Source: Siphlonurus alternatus
Taxonomy: Eukaryota; Arthropoda; Insecta; Ephemeroptera; Siphlonuridae
Reading direction: 5' to 3'
DNA length: 64,000 nt
NCBI GenBank assembly: GCA_949825025.1
Contig: OX463778.1
Location: forward strand, 41,625,646 to 41,689,645
Part shown: positions 36,801-51,300 of the stretch, one piece after another
Layout: each line of letters starts with the position of its first letter
How positions within the stretch are numbered: the stretch's first letter is position 1
The notes under the pieces: model-generated
Database searches by the model: none
Told to the model about the DNA's origin: nothing
The model's input: only the letters and a program-made list of their open reading frames with translations
Translations under genes and position numbers: made by a program

Positions 36801-37028
36801 GCAATTGTGAATCATGGGAATAGGCAATTAAGATACGACGATAAACAAATTTTAATTGTTATCGTTTTGTTTCCAAAGCCTTGAATAACAATACTTAAAA
36901 ATAGTACAAATTTATGAAATTTGTAAAAAAGGTAAAAAATATTTAAAATTAAATATTGAAATATTATATTATATTGCAAATTTATATTCTGTGGATAGAC
37001 AGTATGAGATTTTTTTATTGTTTGTTGC

Positions 37029-37099
<71 letters not shown>

Positions 37100-40000
37100 T
37101 CGATGCTTTGATTTAGTTGCACTGCTGCACGTTCCTCCGAAATCTCCGTATAGACTGCAGGTTTGTTATAATAAATTGAAACATTATTTAATAATGAAAT
37201 TTTGAAATCTTGAATATAGAGCCAGCGATTACATTGATTAATGAATAGTGCTCCAATTTAGCAATAAATCAAAAGCATCCAATGGGTATAATATAATTAT
37301 AATCACTAATCAGACATCAGTGTAAAGCGCCAACCTGTTAATACCTATAAACTATATAAACACATTATGTAATAATTGTTCTATTATATTTATTTCTCCA
37401 TTACTTATAAAATACTGTATGCATGTTGATAGTGTCTGTCAAAACGCCACGACGCGGTAGTCGATGACAATGTCCTTTGTATAATAAATATAAAAATCAA
37501 TCAAATATCAATCTGATACTGAAACCATCTTTCAGTTAATGTGGTTCCTTTATTTTATTGATTACAAGACATGTTAATTTTTGTTTCATGTACTCGAGAG
37601 GACCCGAGTTAAGTTGTAAGATGATGATGTGGACAGGGCAACTACGCAAGCACAGTATCACGTCCATTAATAATTATTATCCTCGACTGTCCTACACTAA
37701 TTTAATGAATGGTCCGCGAATGTCCATTGCATGTGGTGGTGATTGACCTGTTGGCCAGTACTCACGGCCGTGACCTAGCGGTGTGACGTCACTCGCCTGA
37801 AGTGGTGTTGATTGAAGCTGGCCGTGATTACAGGCTATGTGCTGGCCTCGCTCTCTCGCTTACTAATCTTACCAGCAAGAAGCTACCCCACACCCAGGGG
37901 TTATCAACCAGGAGCTTTGAGCCACATAGACATACTTTGATGTCTGCAGAAACGTCATGACTTTAATTGTACATTCACATCGTCTGCAATTATTTTACTT
38001 GCAGCAGATAATAGAAATGTATTCTTTTTATAGCTAGGCTATACTATTTTCATACACAGATGAGACTTCAACAATTTCATCTTATGTCTATTCCCCCCCC
38101 CCCTCCTTTCCCCGCCCACCTCTCTCTTGATTTTTTATCATTGTTATGATCAGACGTATTTGGAATACTTTTCGTACTTTTCTGCTTGTTATTGTTTTTA
38201 ATTAAAAATATATCTTATAAATTATAATGTATAATATATAAAGTCTTTTTAATGTTAAAGTTATGAAATGCATAGTAAATCTCTCGTTAATTAAACAGCT
38301 TAGAAATTATATTATAGAATGAAAATATTAGCTTTTCAAATAGAACTAATAATAGACTTCACTTGAATCATTTTTCTTGTACATTTTTACGTAATAATAT
38401 GTACTGCATGCGTGCGTGCATTGCTGTTCACAGTGGTCACTGTTATGCATATTTATATTATCTTCACGGCGGCTTACTGCCAGCCCAGTAATTTGAATCA
38501 AGAACACAGTGAACTATTCTATTAAAGACATGTGCTTGACGCTCATGCATGAGTATTACTGTAATAGCCCCAGACCGACCGCTCTAGTTACTTGAGGCCT
38601 CTATAAAATTTATATACACACTAAGTTGTAGAGGCAAGAAACTCAAGCATGATTCTAATATATTTATAGTCGCAGTCATAAAAAAAAATAATAATATACA
38701 AAATGTCACTGTTTTTAACTTTTTATTTTTAGCATCCTCCTGCATGTACTGCAAAAATATTTTAACATTGTAGGAGGTTTATCTCAATTTTATAGTAAGT
38801 TGCTACAAACCAACCAACACACTCGGCCATTGATCTCCGTGCTCAGTGGAGCGCGCTGATTCCAAGCCTCAATCTGGCCCCACAACTGTGGGCATGCACC
38901 ATTCCTGACGGAGAGCGTCTGGTGCCGTCATGGACTGCCAACAATTATATAGCAATGAGGTATCTTGGTGGTGCAGCACGGTAGTGCCCGCACGTGCAAG
39001 GAGGTCACTCGTGAGGTCACGCACCTAGCTATATAGCTTCAGTGACGTCATGAGTTGCATGCTGTCACCTGGATGGGCTTCACTGCTTAGGATTGTTACG
39101 TTCGCACGTACGTGTCATTAAAAATTAATAATATCATTGGCAGCCGTTGTTGTTGATTATTTCCCGATTGTAAACCTGAAATATTTTTACATCAGAAGAC
39201 AAAGGAGTAAAGGACAATTTGGCTATTTATAATATATCAGGTTTTTAGTTATTAAATTTTTAGTGTTTTTTGTTTTGTTTTTAGATGCTGATTTCGCTAA
39301 ATTTTTGCGCAGTACGTCCCAATGATATTCTTCCAACTTATATCCTATACAGTATATGTATCCATAATCGATGGATCTAATTTGACCTTTTTTTTTTTAA
39401 TTTAATCAAAATTTTCTTATTATTGTTATTTTTTTTTTATGAAGGTATACTGAAAAGATTCGAGCAGTGTACCAGCTACTATTAAGGATGGTACCATTAA
39501 TCCTTGATATATTATAATATATATTATATAAGAACTTGATTCTTAATTGAAACTAACTTTGCTACCTGACCTTCTCAAATCATTTTGCAAATCCTGATGT
39601 TATAACAATAAATATTAAGTTTATATTTAAACAAAAACCATTAACAATAAAATTGAGAAAAAAATCAATAGAAAACACGTGTATATAGAATTTTATAATT
39701 CATAACTTTAATGTCCCATAAAAAAGTTATGTCCTCATGGTGTAATATTGTTCACGTATTTGAAGGTTACAGGTCGCGGCCAAGTGGTCCGTTTATCAGA
39801 GATAATAAATAAACTTGAGCAGGGTTGACAAACGTGACCGTCCGTAGCGTCGATTAACACCGCGATGATTGTAAACTTGACCCTAATGTGGCGTGGGCAA
39901 ACTTCGAGGAATGCATGAGTTATGGCACTAAATATACTGTATATTACATAATAGTAACGTCTTTTATAATTATAATATATAGTATAATGATAATTATATT

Positions 40001-42611
40001 GTGTTCGCTCGCTCGCCCCGCTCATTGTAAGCGAATTCGTATACTGCCATGCAGCACTCATATTCGAGGTCATGTTTCCTACATAGTATTATTAATATTG
40101 TTATATATATGATATATATCATTTAACGTAATCTTATTTCCTGATATCTTCTCATACTTGAAATCTTCGCTTCGTGTATGTACTACTATGTACAGTGTTA
40201 CATATATAGTACGGGAGCATAGTGTAAAAAATAGGCATTATCGTGCACTTTGTGACAGAAGCAACAAAATTGGTACACAGGTAGAACTCACCCTGGAGGT
40301 CAACTTTTTTGGCGGATACACGTTCGCATCTTGACCTCGTGACCTGTGGTGACCTTTCAAAATGGCGGCTATGGAGACTCTTAATTATTTTTTAATTTGA
40401 AAAGTAATTGCTGGAATCCAAAAATTTAAACAGAATATGGTTTGGTACAAACGCAAAAAGGTCCCTGATTTTTTTCAAAATGCTGTGTTGCCAGATTGGC
40501 GCCAAATTTTAAAAATAGTGGGAAAATGGTACCTTTTTCTAGTTATTGTATTGAAAATTGATGTGAGAGTTAATTATTGTAATAAATGTTGGAAAATTCG
40601 TACATCAATAGAAATGGAACACGTAATTAGCATTTTGAGTGGATAGAAGCGAAGACCATTACCTTTTGGCCAAAGGCAACGTTGCAAAATGGCGCGCTTA
40701 CTATGGAGAACGGTATAAATGCTGTGTTATATCTACACTTTATACAGCCCCATCTAGTAAATTTGAAAAGTTTTGATTGTCATGCATTGTATATTTTTTG
40801 TCCCTAATATTTTTAGAAATGACATGTTGCCAAACTACAGCAATCCTGCAGATTTGCAACGTATACATAAAGGAATTTATATCAGTAGTTAATAATATAT
40901 GTTATATACTGTAGTTAGTTTTAAACTTCAATTTATACATATATATACATCGTTACATTTCGGAAAAAAAAATTGAAAAAATACTGACTTATAATAATAT
41001 GATAATGTCGTATACATGTGTATACGTGTTGTATCGTCTAGGGATCGCATTTAACTATAAATGTCATGCAGTTGTTTCATTTCGCTTGGAATGCAAACAT
41101 ATTCCAGGACTATTGTCCTATAGATATAAGTAATATAAGTAACATAATAATCCTGCAAATCACTTTTGAATTTATTTTGCAAAGCAACCTCCCTTCATTA
41201 CTTTATTGTATACATCATTCACGATAGTAAACTCTTTGTAACTGATATTTTTAATTCAATATTTATAATCTTTTTATAATTTATGATTTATATCTTTATA
41301 GCGTAATTTATACTAAATATATAATTATATAACTATTAATATAATATTTAATTATGTACATACAATGTAAGGTACATTATAATACAGTGCACTTGGTCCA
41401 AATAATCATATGGCGCGCACTTAAAACAAATGAAAAATTACTAAACAAAATAAATGCAAATTAACTGTATTATACAATTCTGGTAACAATGTAAGAAATG
41501 CATCAAATTTGACCTTTAAATATCTAAATTACATAATTTGTGGTAAAGAATGAAGAGATATAAAAAAAATCATAAAATAATTTTGCTTCACTTGGAGAGC
41601 TCAATGGAAAAAAAGCTGTGGATGCATGCAGCTTATTTACATTTTTAATTTTTTCAATCTTAAGAGTTATAACATCTAAATAGACTACATAATTTTGATA
41701 CCATCATGACTAGATGAGGCAAACCTAGCTGTAAGAAATTTGGCTAAATTGCATTTCCTTATATTGTATAGAATGAATATAATGTACTGTACAGACTACA
41801 GAGCATGATTCCTGGACAGTGTACTGCATGGGATTTTGCATGGTCCACGTTGTTAGTCTCAAAAAAATAATTATATGCAGGAGATAACAGGAAACATATA
41901 ATACTTTCCTTTACCTTATATAACATAAAATACATGGCCTAATATATATGACTTTTATCATCATAGCATTCCGAAACTTATTTTTACTATCCCAATTAAT
42001 TTCAAATAATGCAGTATATAATATATTACTTTACAGCGTTGAAAACCAGCAGGGCTGGATCCAAGGGGAATAGGGGCATAGCTATCGCTCCTCACACCCA
42101 AAAGTACCTCAATACATTGAATTTATTACCACGTACTTTACCGTTGCCTCCCCCTACCACCCCAAATTTAGAGTAAAATGATAAAAAATTGGTATATATA
42201 TATCAGTATATTATACATTTTGAAGAACCACAGAATTAATAAAATATTTTAATTTAGAGGGTGAATTCAGTTAATGGAATTCATGTGTCTCAATAGTATA
42301 TATAGCGATTTAATTATTACGTACATTATACATTGTTATAAATGCTTTGTTCTGTACATAGGACAGTTTTAGTATCACCGGCCAACTGTTATTTTACGTA
42401 ACAATCGGGAAATATAATAAATAAATAAAATAAAATATTATTATTAGGCGTGAAATAAATAAAATATTCAGGTTCAAATATAGACGCTGCTCTTTATAGG
42501 AGGCAATTATGAGGTTTGTGGTGCTAATTAAATTGCTACCATACCGGCCACAAATATTTCAATTTTTTTAAATATAGACAAAGAATAAAATGTATACGTT
42601 TATACTATATA

Positions 42612-42698
<87 letters not shown>

Positions 42699-45336
42699 AT
42701 ATTTATAAATAAAATTATAATAATAAAGACCGTAAACTGAAATAAGTGCATATTAAATTTATATGCCAAAAATGCATAATATATTAATTCACGTATTGTA
42801 TTCACATGTTGCAAATCTGCAGGATTGCTGTAGTTTGGCAACATGTCATTTCTAAAAATATTAAGGACAAAAAAATATACAATGCATGACAATCAAAACT
42901 TTTCAAATTTACTAGATGGGCCTGTATGTATATGTATAATATAACGCATTGACCATGATTCTCCATAGTAAGCGCGCCATTTTGCAACGTTGCTTTTGGC
43001 CAAAAGGTAATGTTCTTCGCTTGTATCCACTCAAAATGCTAATTACGTGTTCCATTTCTATTGATGTACGAAGTTTCCAACATTTATTTCAATAATTAAC
43101 TCTCACATCAATTTTTAATACAATAACTAGAAAAAGGTACCATTTTCCCACTATTTTTAAAATTTGGCGCCAATCTGGCAACACAGCATTTTGAAAAAAA
43201 TCAGGGACCTTTTTGAGTTTGTACCAAACTATATTCTGTTTAAATTTTTGGATTCCAGCAATTACTTTTCAAATTAAAAAATAATTAAGAGTCTCCATAG
43301 CCGCCATTTTGAAAGGTCACCACAGGTCACGAGGTCAGGATGCGAACGTGTATCCGCCAAAAAAGTTGACCTCCAGGGTGATTTCTACCTGTGTACCAAT
43401 TTTGTTGCTTCTGTCACAAAGTGCACGATAATGTTGCTATGCTCCCGGACTATAATGTTATATCATGTATAATAGGTATGTTCGTAAATACACAATCAGA
43501 AAGAATCGATTATTTGTAATGAACCTTATGTTACATGTACAGAAGGTTGATCACAATTAATCGATTCTTTCTGATTGTGCATTTACGAACATACCTAATG
43601 TTACTTTGAGGCTCTGCAAAAACTTACTGACTCAAACGATTGTTATACTTTACGAACTGCGTCAAATGTGAGTGACATGGTATAGTCTGAAACTAACTGT
43701 GAGAATATAATTGTTTATCATCGATGGTTTATTCACATATATCTTAAAATATCTTCAGAAATTTAAAAATGGCTCATTTGGATATTTAATAAAATCCTAC
43801 GTTCACATCAATCATGCATCGGACGAACCTGCAAAAGAGATCATACAATTTTGAAAGACTGAATATTTTTGAAATTTACTCCATTCTTGACAGAAATATT
43901 CTCCAGCAGCACCTGAGGTCAGTCACTTAAGATTTTATTTAATATTTAGTTTTAATTGTCATAATAAATTTCACTTCAAAATATTCAAACCATTGAATTT
44001 GCTCGATTTTGTTTGTTTGTCTATATTATAGGTCTGATTGTGTATTTACGAACAGACCTTATATATTATATATTTTTTCAAACAACTTTATTTTCATTAT
44101 TCTCGTCTGGCTAGTATATAATATTATAATGGACAACATACATGAAAAAAATTGATTGCAGAAATGAATAGAGGGTACCAAATTATGCTACTCTGAATTT
44201 TTTCAGATTTTTTTGAGACCCGGAACTATTTTTAAATAATGGACAACATACATGGCATGAAAAAAATTTATTGCAGAAATGAATAGAGGGTACCAAATTA
44301 TGCTACTCTGAATTTTTTCAGATTTTTTTGAGAACTATTTTTAAATAATTATTGAAAGTGCGGCCACGCCCCCTGGAAGTGTCAATAGGCGTCCAGTCTC
44401 TATCCTTTTTATTAAGAATTCAGGGGTGCCAACTAAAATCACAGTACTTTCAATAATTATTTAAAAATAGTTCCGGGTCTCAAAAAATCTGAAAAAATTC
44501 AGAGTAGCATAATTTGGTACCCTCTATTTATTTCTGCAATAAAATTTTTTCATGTATGTTGTCCATTATTGAAAGTCCTGTGATTTCAGTTGGCACCCCT
44601 GAATTCTTAATAAAAAGGATAGAGACTGGACGCCTATTGACGCCTCCAGGGGGCGTGGCCGCACTTTCAATAATTATTTAAAAATAGTCCTGGGTCTCAA
44701 AAAATCTGAAAAAATTCAGAGTAGCATAATTTGGTACCCTCTATTCACTTCTGCAAAAAAAATTTCATGTATGTTGTCCATTATACAGTAATACTTTTTT
44801 ATTAAACACAACGAGTGTACATAATAAGTTAGACATATAGAACATAAATAATTAATTAAGACTTAAGACAATATTATAATTATTATAGTATATATTTTTT
44901 TCAAAACGTGTAATTGAAAGCTATATGTTATAAAAAGCCGCTTTTATTGCTATAAAAGTAGAAATTTATTTTCTTTCCTTTTTGTTTATCTTTGCTGCGA
45001 AGAGAATTTGTATTTAAAAAAATGAAATGTTTGATGATGAAGTAAAATTCTGTCAGTCTCGTATTTATGTACATATTGACTAAGGTTGCCTAATGGTTTT
45101 GATGTAGCTTAATGCATGGGAGTTTATTGAATTTTACCAGTGTTTATAATTATTAACTATTTTATAAATAAACATGGATTCAGTATAAAGTATATAGTGC
45201 TATTTTTAATGATGAATAATGATTTAATGACGCCTTGTTGGTCAGTCGCGGCTCGCGTGCTACTATAAGCGCACTGTTTATTTGCCGCGATAATTCTAAC
45301 ACTCAATTTAAATATAATTTATAATTACCGTATATA

Positions 45337-45393
<57 letters not shown>

Positions 45394-48300
45394 GTAGTTT
45401 ATAGCTGTATTAAAGTGCGTGAGTATGTTATCATTGCAAGAAATAATAATAAAAAAATAAAAGAAAAAAGAAAATTTCACAAGAAATTGACCCGCAAATG
45501 CAAATAGTATAATAAATTTATACATTTTTTCCTTCTGTAGATCACAAACTTCAAACTTTTAATCAAAATATGATTACGTTCTTATGTTCTTATATAATAT
45601 ATATTATTATATATATATATACGTATAATTTCAAATCAAGCGTCATCATGCTGTCTTTTATTACCAGAAGAACTCTTTTAATAAACACGTAATAAATACA
45701 CTAAAAATATAATCATCATACTTTTCAAGAGAATTCATTAGTCATCAAGCAGCTATTAATTGTTTACAGAGCGAAGAAGCCGACTTCTGTAGGAGAGTAA
45801 TCATACAATACAGTATTCCGCATGACCAACGTTTACTCTTCTGTGAGAGTGTGAGGAGTAGGTTCTGAAACAACCCTTATACTTATTAAGAGTAAGTTCC
45901 TGTGAATAGTCTTGTTTGCTCAGTGTACTTACAAACTATACAATCGTAAGATTGATCAACGTCCAGTTTAATTCTTATTTTCTTGAAAGAAAATAAATTA
46001 CGACTTAATTAATACCTGAAAGATTTAATGTACTTTTGGTCACTAAAGTAATTTAATTAAAACTAATATTACAAAATAGTGACAAAATACATAATATATA
46101 TTCTGCTGCAACAAGGTTAGAGTTTAGAGTAGAGTTTTTTGTGTTGAGACAAGTGGACTCTAAACAATGTTGATAATAATGATAATGACAAGATTAAGGT
46201 AAATTTATTTTGCTGCAGTGCTATATTATATTTACAATAATCTTATATAATGTACATAATATAAATCACTGCTTTTGTTGACTCTTAAGGTTTTTTGAAA
46301 AGTGTACAAAAAAATAAATCTTTGAAATTTAATTTATTTAAAGACAATTAAAATAACAACAGATTTTTTTTTTTTTTAATTTTAACTAACTTTTCCATCT
46401 AAAGGAAGAGGTGTTTTTTTTGTTTTCCCTGATGCTGAGATGTTGTGTGGTTGCAGCGAGGCAGAGCGTTACGTCAAGGTGCTGTGGAAAGACCTGCGTG
46501 CCGGTGACCTTGTGCATCTCTCCAACAATGAGTTCATCCCTGCAGATGTGCTGCTGTTGCGATCTTCCGACCAGCACGGTCTCTGCTACATTGACACTTG
46601 CAACCTGGACGGAGAGACCAACCTCAAGCAGCGCCAGGTGGCCCGAGGGTTTGCAGACAAGGTGAGTGTTTCCTACTAGCCATGGATAAGGATATAATAT
46701 ATGTTAGTAGTTATCCTGTGTACAAACAATCCCCTTTTATGTGTGCATTCTCTTAACATAAAACAATCTAAATGCCCTAAGGAACTTCAAGTAGCCTTCA
46801 GTTTAAAACTGATATGTAAGGATAAATGATGCACTTAAAAGAGTTGTATTACATTATATTTAAAATAGAAATGTGCTTTATCTTCCTACCTTAATCCTTT
46901 GTTATTTCTGTTACTAATAATTAATTAAGCTGTGGAGTTTGTAGAGATCTTACCATTTTATTTCACTGACTTTTGACTGCCTTTGTTCCACTCCTAATGA
47001 CACTTTTATCTCCAGCATGAGACCTTTGAGCCCAGCAGATTCCGCAGTCTCGTTGAAGTCGACCCTCCTACAACCAAAATCTATCGCTTCCATGGCAACG
47101 TTGTTCACCCCTCTGGTGAACGAGTGCCTGTGGGGACAGACAATCTCCTTCTACGAGAGTGTGTCCTCAAGAATACAGACTTTGTGGAGGGCATTGTTGT
47201 GTATGCTGGTGAGTTTCCATCCTAGCAAATTATTCATTAACTTTCTTTAGCGGTAATTAATGATAGTGATTTAATTAACTATTTAAATTTTCTATATCTT
47301 CCTGCACATTGCTCATTAATTAAAAAAATCACTTATTGTGTTTTATCTAATCTTAAAACAAACACCTCTACTGCATTGATAATTGTAATTTCATAAAAAT
47401 TGAACTCTTTAGGTTTAGGTTCTCATAGGTGCACAACTTTTTAAATACTGACACCCATGTAATGTTCCACAGGTCATGAGACCAAGGCAATGCTCAACAA
47501 TGGCGGACCTCGCTATAAGCGGTCCCAGCTTGAGCGCTACATGAACGTTGATGTAGTGTGGTGTGTCGTAATACTGGTGGTACTGTGTGTGATTGGTGCC
47601 ATCGGATGCAAGCTATGGCTCTCAAGCTATGAACACCTGACATCAGGTGTGCCTTTTATTCCAGTTTACACAGACCCATCATACGAGGCTGTGCTTACTT
47701 TTTGGACCTACGTTATCATACTACAGGTGAGGAAGTTGTTGCCTTTTTTTTTTTTTTATTAATATACGTATTCTAAAAACTTCAATATGATTTTTACTAA
47801 AAGATTTTAAAGAAAATGTATCCTATATTATGTAGTAATAAAGCAATGTAGAAACAAACAACAACAAAATTATAATTAAATAATACCGTAACAACATTTT
47901 TTTATCCCGTTGAACTGATTAAAGCATTGTAATGTTGTACTACATTAATTTAAATAAATTAACCCTAAAAGTGCTAACTGTAGCTTGTATGACACAGGTG
48001 ATGATACCGCTGTCTCTCTATGTGACAATTGAGATGACAAAGTTAATTCAAGTGTACCATATCCATCACGACCCTGAACTGTATGATGCAGAGAGGAAGA
48101 AACGTGTAGAGTGTCGCGCTCTCAACATCACTGAGGAGCTTGGCCAGGTGAGATAGTCAATGTTGATGTCTAATTTTATTCAAAATGGACCTAATTAGAG
48201 CCAAAATTGTAAAACGCTGTATTTTTCTAAGACGACAAAACCTGCTGCGAGTTTTACTTCATACTAAATTTAAACTTACTGTAATTCTTGTCAGCCAGTT

Positions 48301-51300
48301 TTATATCACTTATACAATTTAGTGTATTTATATAACTGCAATATTATTATTTTATTGTTACTGACCCAGTATGTAGGTTACAAAAACAAAACCTTACCAC
48401 TGACAGGTCTAAATAGTAGAAATAGTAATCCGTGCTCAATGGTGTTTATTAATTAAAGGGGGGCATACATGACCAAAATGTGTCAATTGCCCCAAAATAC
48501 CAATCAATCAATAAATCAGTGTTTATTAAAATGATACAATTAATAGTACGAAACAATATGTCCATAAAACATACAAGTAACGTTATAATCTGTCTTTAAA
48601 TGCTGTGCTGTAATATTTTAGTTCACTGTATTAATTGAATATTAAATTAAAATACATAGGATGAAAAATATTGCAAATAGTGCACTTCATCATTGCATTA
48701 CAAAAGAATGAGTTGTCCTAACTTTTTATGTATTTTCTTTAGGTTCAGTACATATTCTCTGACAAAACTGGCACACTTACGGAGAACAAAATGGTATTCC
48801 GGCGGTGTACCATTGATAGCACTGACTACAATCACCCTCAAGCTGCTGTTGAAAATCCACAGGTAAAATAAGTTTATCTATGGCATATTTTAATCTTTTC
48901 CAACATTATTTTATATACAGTATTTTAATTTTTATCATTAAATTTACAATATACGTAAGTATAATATATAATAATTCATAATATTTTATTGCTTTTCGAT
49001 TGTACATAACAATATAAGCACGTCAAATTACATAATCAGTCACATATCAACAACAACAACAAAAAAATGCGTGTAATTAAATAGTATTAACAATAAAGTA
49101 AAAAGAAATATCAATACACTGACATATACAAGACAAGTATAGTTATCTTACCAAATCCAGGTTCAAACGTGGTCTGAAAAAATTATTGTTCATGTAACCG
49201 AGTCTCAAAAATTCAATCCCAGTTGGGCTTGGATATAAACCCTTTTGATCCGCGGAGACTCATATATATACTGTATAACATTTTATATATATTTTATAAA
49301 ATCAAACATTCTAACTTCCTATTCTACCCATCAGAGTAGAGTAGACTTTTATTCCCTTCTGTTCCACCTAAATCACAAATGCAAGCATATCCTGTCTACT
49401 GTCTTATTCTTTCCCGTTTTTCAGAGCCTGAGAACTGGTGCTCCCACGCCGGTGCAGCCCAACTTGAGGCTTCAGGAGGAGGTAGCGGCCCTGGAAAGAG
49501 TGGCCAGGCTTTCGGCTGAAGGGGCCATCCCTCGTCGTCTTACAATCCATGAACAGCGAGTACAAGAGTTTCTTGTGCTGCTGGCCCTGTGCAACACTGT
49601 TGTATGTGCCAAGCACCCTCATCATGACCAGGTACACAACCCCCACAATTTTGTGTTAATAACTATCAAGCAGTAAAATTTAGGACCAAAATTTGTAGAT
49701 CCCTGCTATTCAGTAAAATGTTGTTAAATTTTGTTGTTGTGGGCAACATGTTTATTTGTTCCATTATTTTATGAGAAAAATTAAAATACATATTATTTTC
49801 TGAGCTAAAGAAAAGCAAAATAAGCAGTTAATGTTATTAAAAAATTCAGACTTTAAACTTTCAAATGATTGTTCATTACATTGCAGTATAATGTTTCAGA
49901 TGAATGCCAGTGGTGTGATTGAGCCTTCGAGTGTAATAAATATGGAAGAGCAAAAAGTAGAAAGGCGGCGTGTTGCTGCTGTTGCTGCTGGTCCTGGCAG
50001 TGACAAATACGCCCGCCTCTCAGAGTCCCGCTCTGTCACACCATCTCCTCCGCTTGGCAAGACAGCCGCTAGTTTACGACCCCGTCTGCTCGACCTTAAT
50101 GCACCTTCTTCTTTATCTCCAATATGCTCATCAGGAGAGAGCACCCCTCATGGCACCCCATCTCCTCGACCAGTTAGACGATTGGCAGGGTTCCTGAGAG
50201 GTGGCCGAGGCTCCAACAGACCTCAGCCACACCTTACTCCAACCCCAAGCTCCATCACCCCTTCTCCTGGTGAGATGAAGCCAATCTTTGAGGCTGAGAG
50301 TCCAGATGAACTGGCTCTTGTGGATGCTGCTTTTACTTACAACTGCAGATTGCTCAAGAGAACTCCACAGCATGTAACAGTAAATGTCCCAGGTATGAAA
50401 AATTTACATAGCCAACTATAAAAAGTACATACAGCCTACCCAACCATATATTTTCATTTGATTGTAATACATTGTTTAATTTACTGATAAACTTTTGTAT
50501 TTCAAAGGATTTAACTGTAACAATAACTCCTTTTTTTTTACCACTTCCAGGATAATATAGTTGCAATAGTGAAAGTGTATAAAAATTAAAAACATATGCA
50601 ATTCTACAAAATTGTTTTTGTTTTTTTGTAGGAGAGGGTCTGGTGGAATATGAAATAGTTAAAGTGCTGCCGTTTGATTCTTCCCGCAAAACCATGTCAG
50701 TAGTGGTCAGACATCCCATCTCAAGACAGATGATTTTGTACACTAAAGGTGCAGACTCCAACGTTCTCTCCCAGCTTGCCCACACAGGTAAGTAACCATT
50801 TTCCCCCATCATCGTACTAGTTTCTCTAACAATGGTGTTTGTAGATGATGCTGGCATGCAGCAGTTCATCTTCAGTACTCAGCAACACCTCAACTCGTAT
50901 GCCAGACAAGGCCTCAGAGTGCTTGTAATGGCCAGGAGAATCCTCACAGAGACGGAGTACAGTGATTGGTCCAGACAGCATGACGAGGCCGAGCTTTCAC
51001 ACGACAACAGAGACCGTAGAGTTCGAGACTCATTTTGCAAGCTTGAGACCAACCTTACTCTGCTAGGTAAGCTTTTCAAATTTCAATATTCAAAATAGAA
51101 ACTGCATTGTTAGTTACACTTTTGTCTCCTCTCTTCCCCCTTCCCATTCTAAATAATATCCACATTTTTAATATAAATTTCAAGGAAGCATTTTTATTTT
51201 TTATTTTTTTCTTATTATAATGGTCAAGGCATATACAATATAGGCTCCTAACTAAATCTGAACTTTGAGATTTGTCATTACCTTTGTAGATTGTTCACAT

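Larger units (their letters stand above)
24470..46456 (+). other. ATP10 intron 1 (22 kb)
   Basis: It runs from the donor AACAG|GTAGGA to the acceptor GGTTGCAG. No conserved exon was recognised inside it. Mobile elements and microsatellites are listed separately. Between them, about 24475-25500, 27940-31900, 32460-40190 and 44900-46450 are AT-rich with no recognised genes. GC-richer islets lie at 24740-24910, 33100-33190, 34010-34200, 34973-35130, 37740-37880 and 38840-39070. A 25 bp hairpin at 24864-24941 pairs TATATCCTGTCGTAACCCAA with TTGGGTTACGGGATATTATA. Confidence 0.8.

Noticed and set aside
36558..36827. Minus-strand 89-codon frame with a charged Lys/Glu/Arg-rich C-terminus
   Set aside because: It lies in an ATP10 intron on the opposite strand, has no recognised domain or good splice context, and the charged tail is only about 20 residues.
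40437..40646. 69-codon frame in the foldback arm
   Set aside because: It is not recognised, and the arm's inverted copy carries substitutions rather than a preserved frame.
42605..42987. Minus-strand frames containing long Ile-Tyr repeats
   Set aside because: They are the (TA)n microsatellite read as codons; similar frames occur at 785-988, 45325-45525 and 62000-62197.
50131..50869. Minus-strand open frames opposite ATP10 exons 8-10
   Set aside because: They are shadows of the coding strand.
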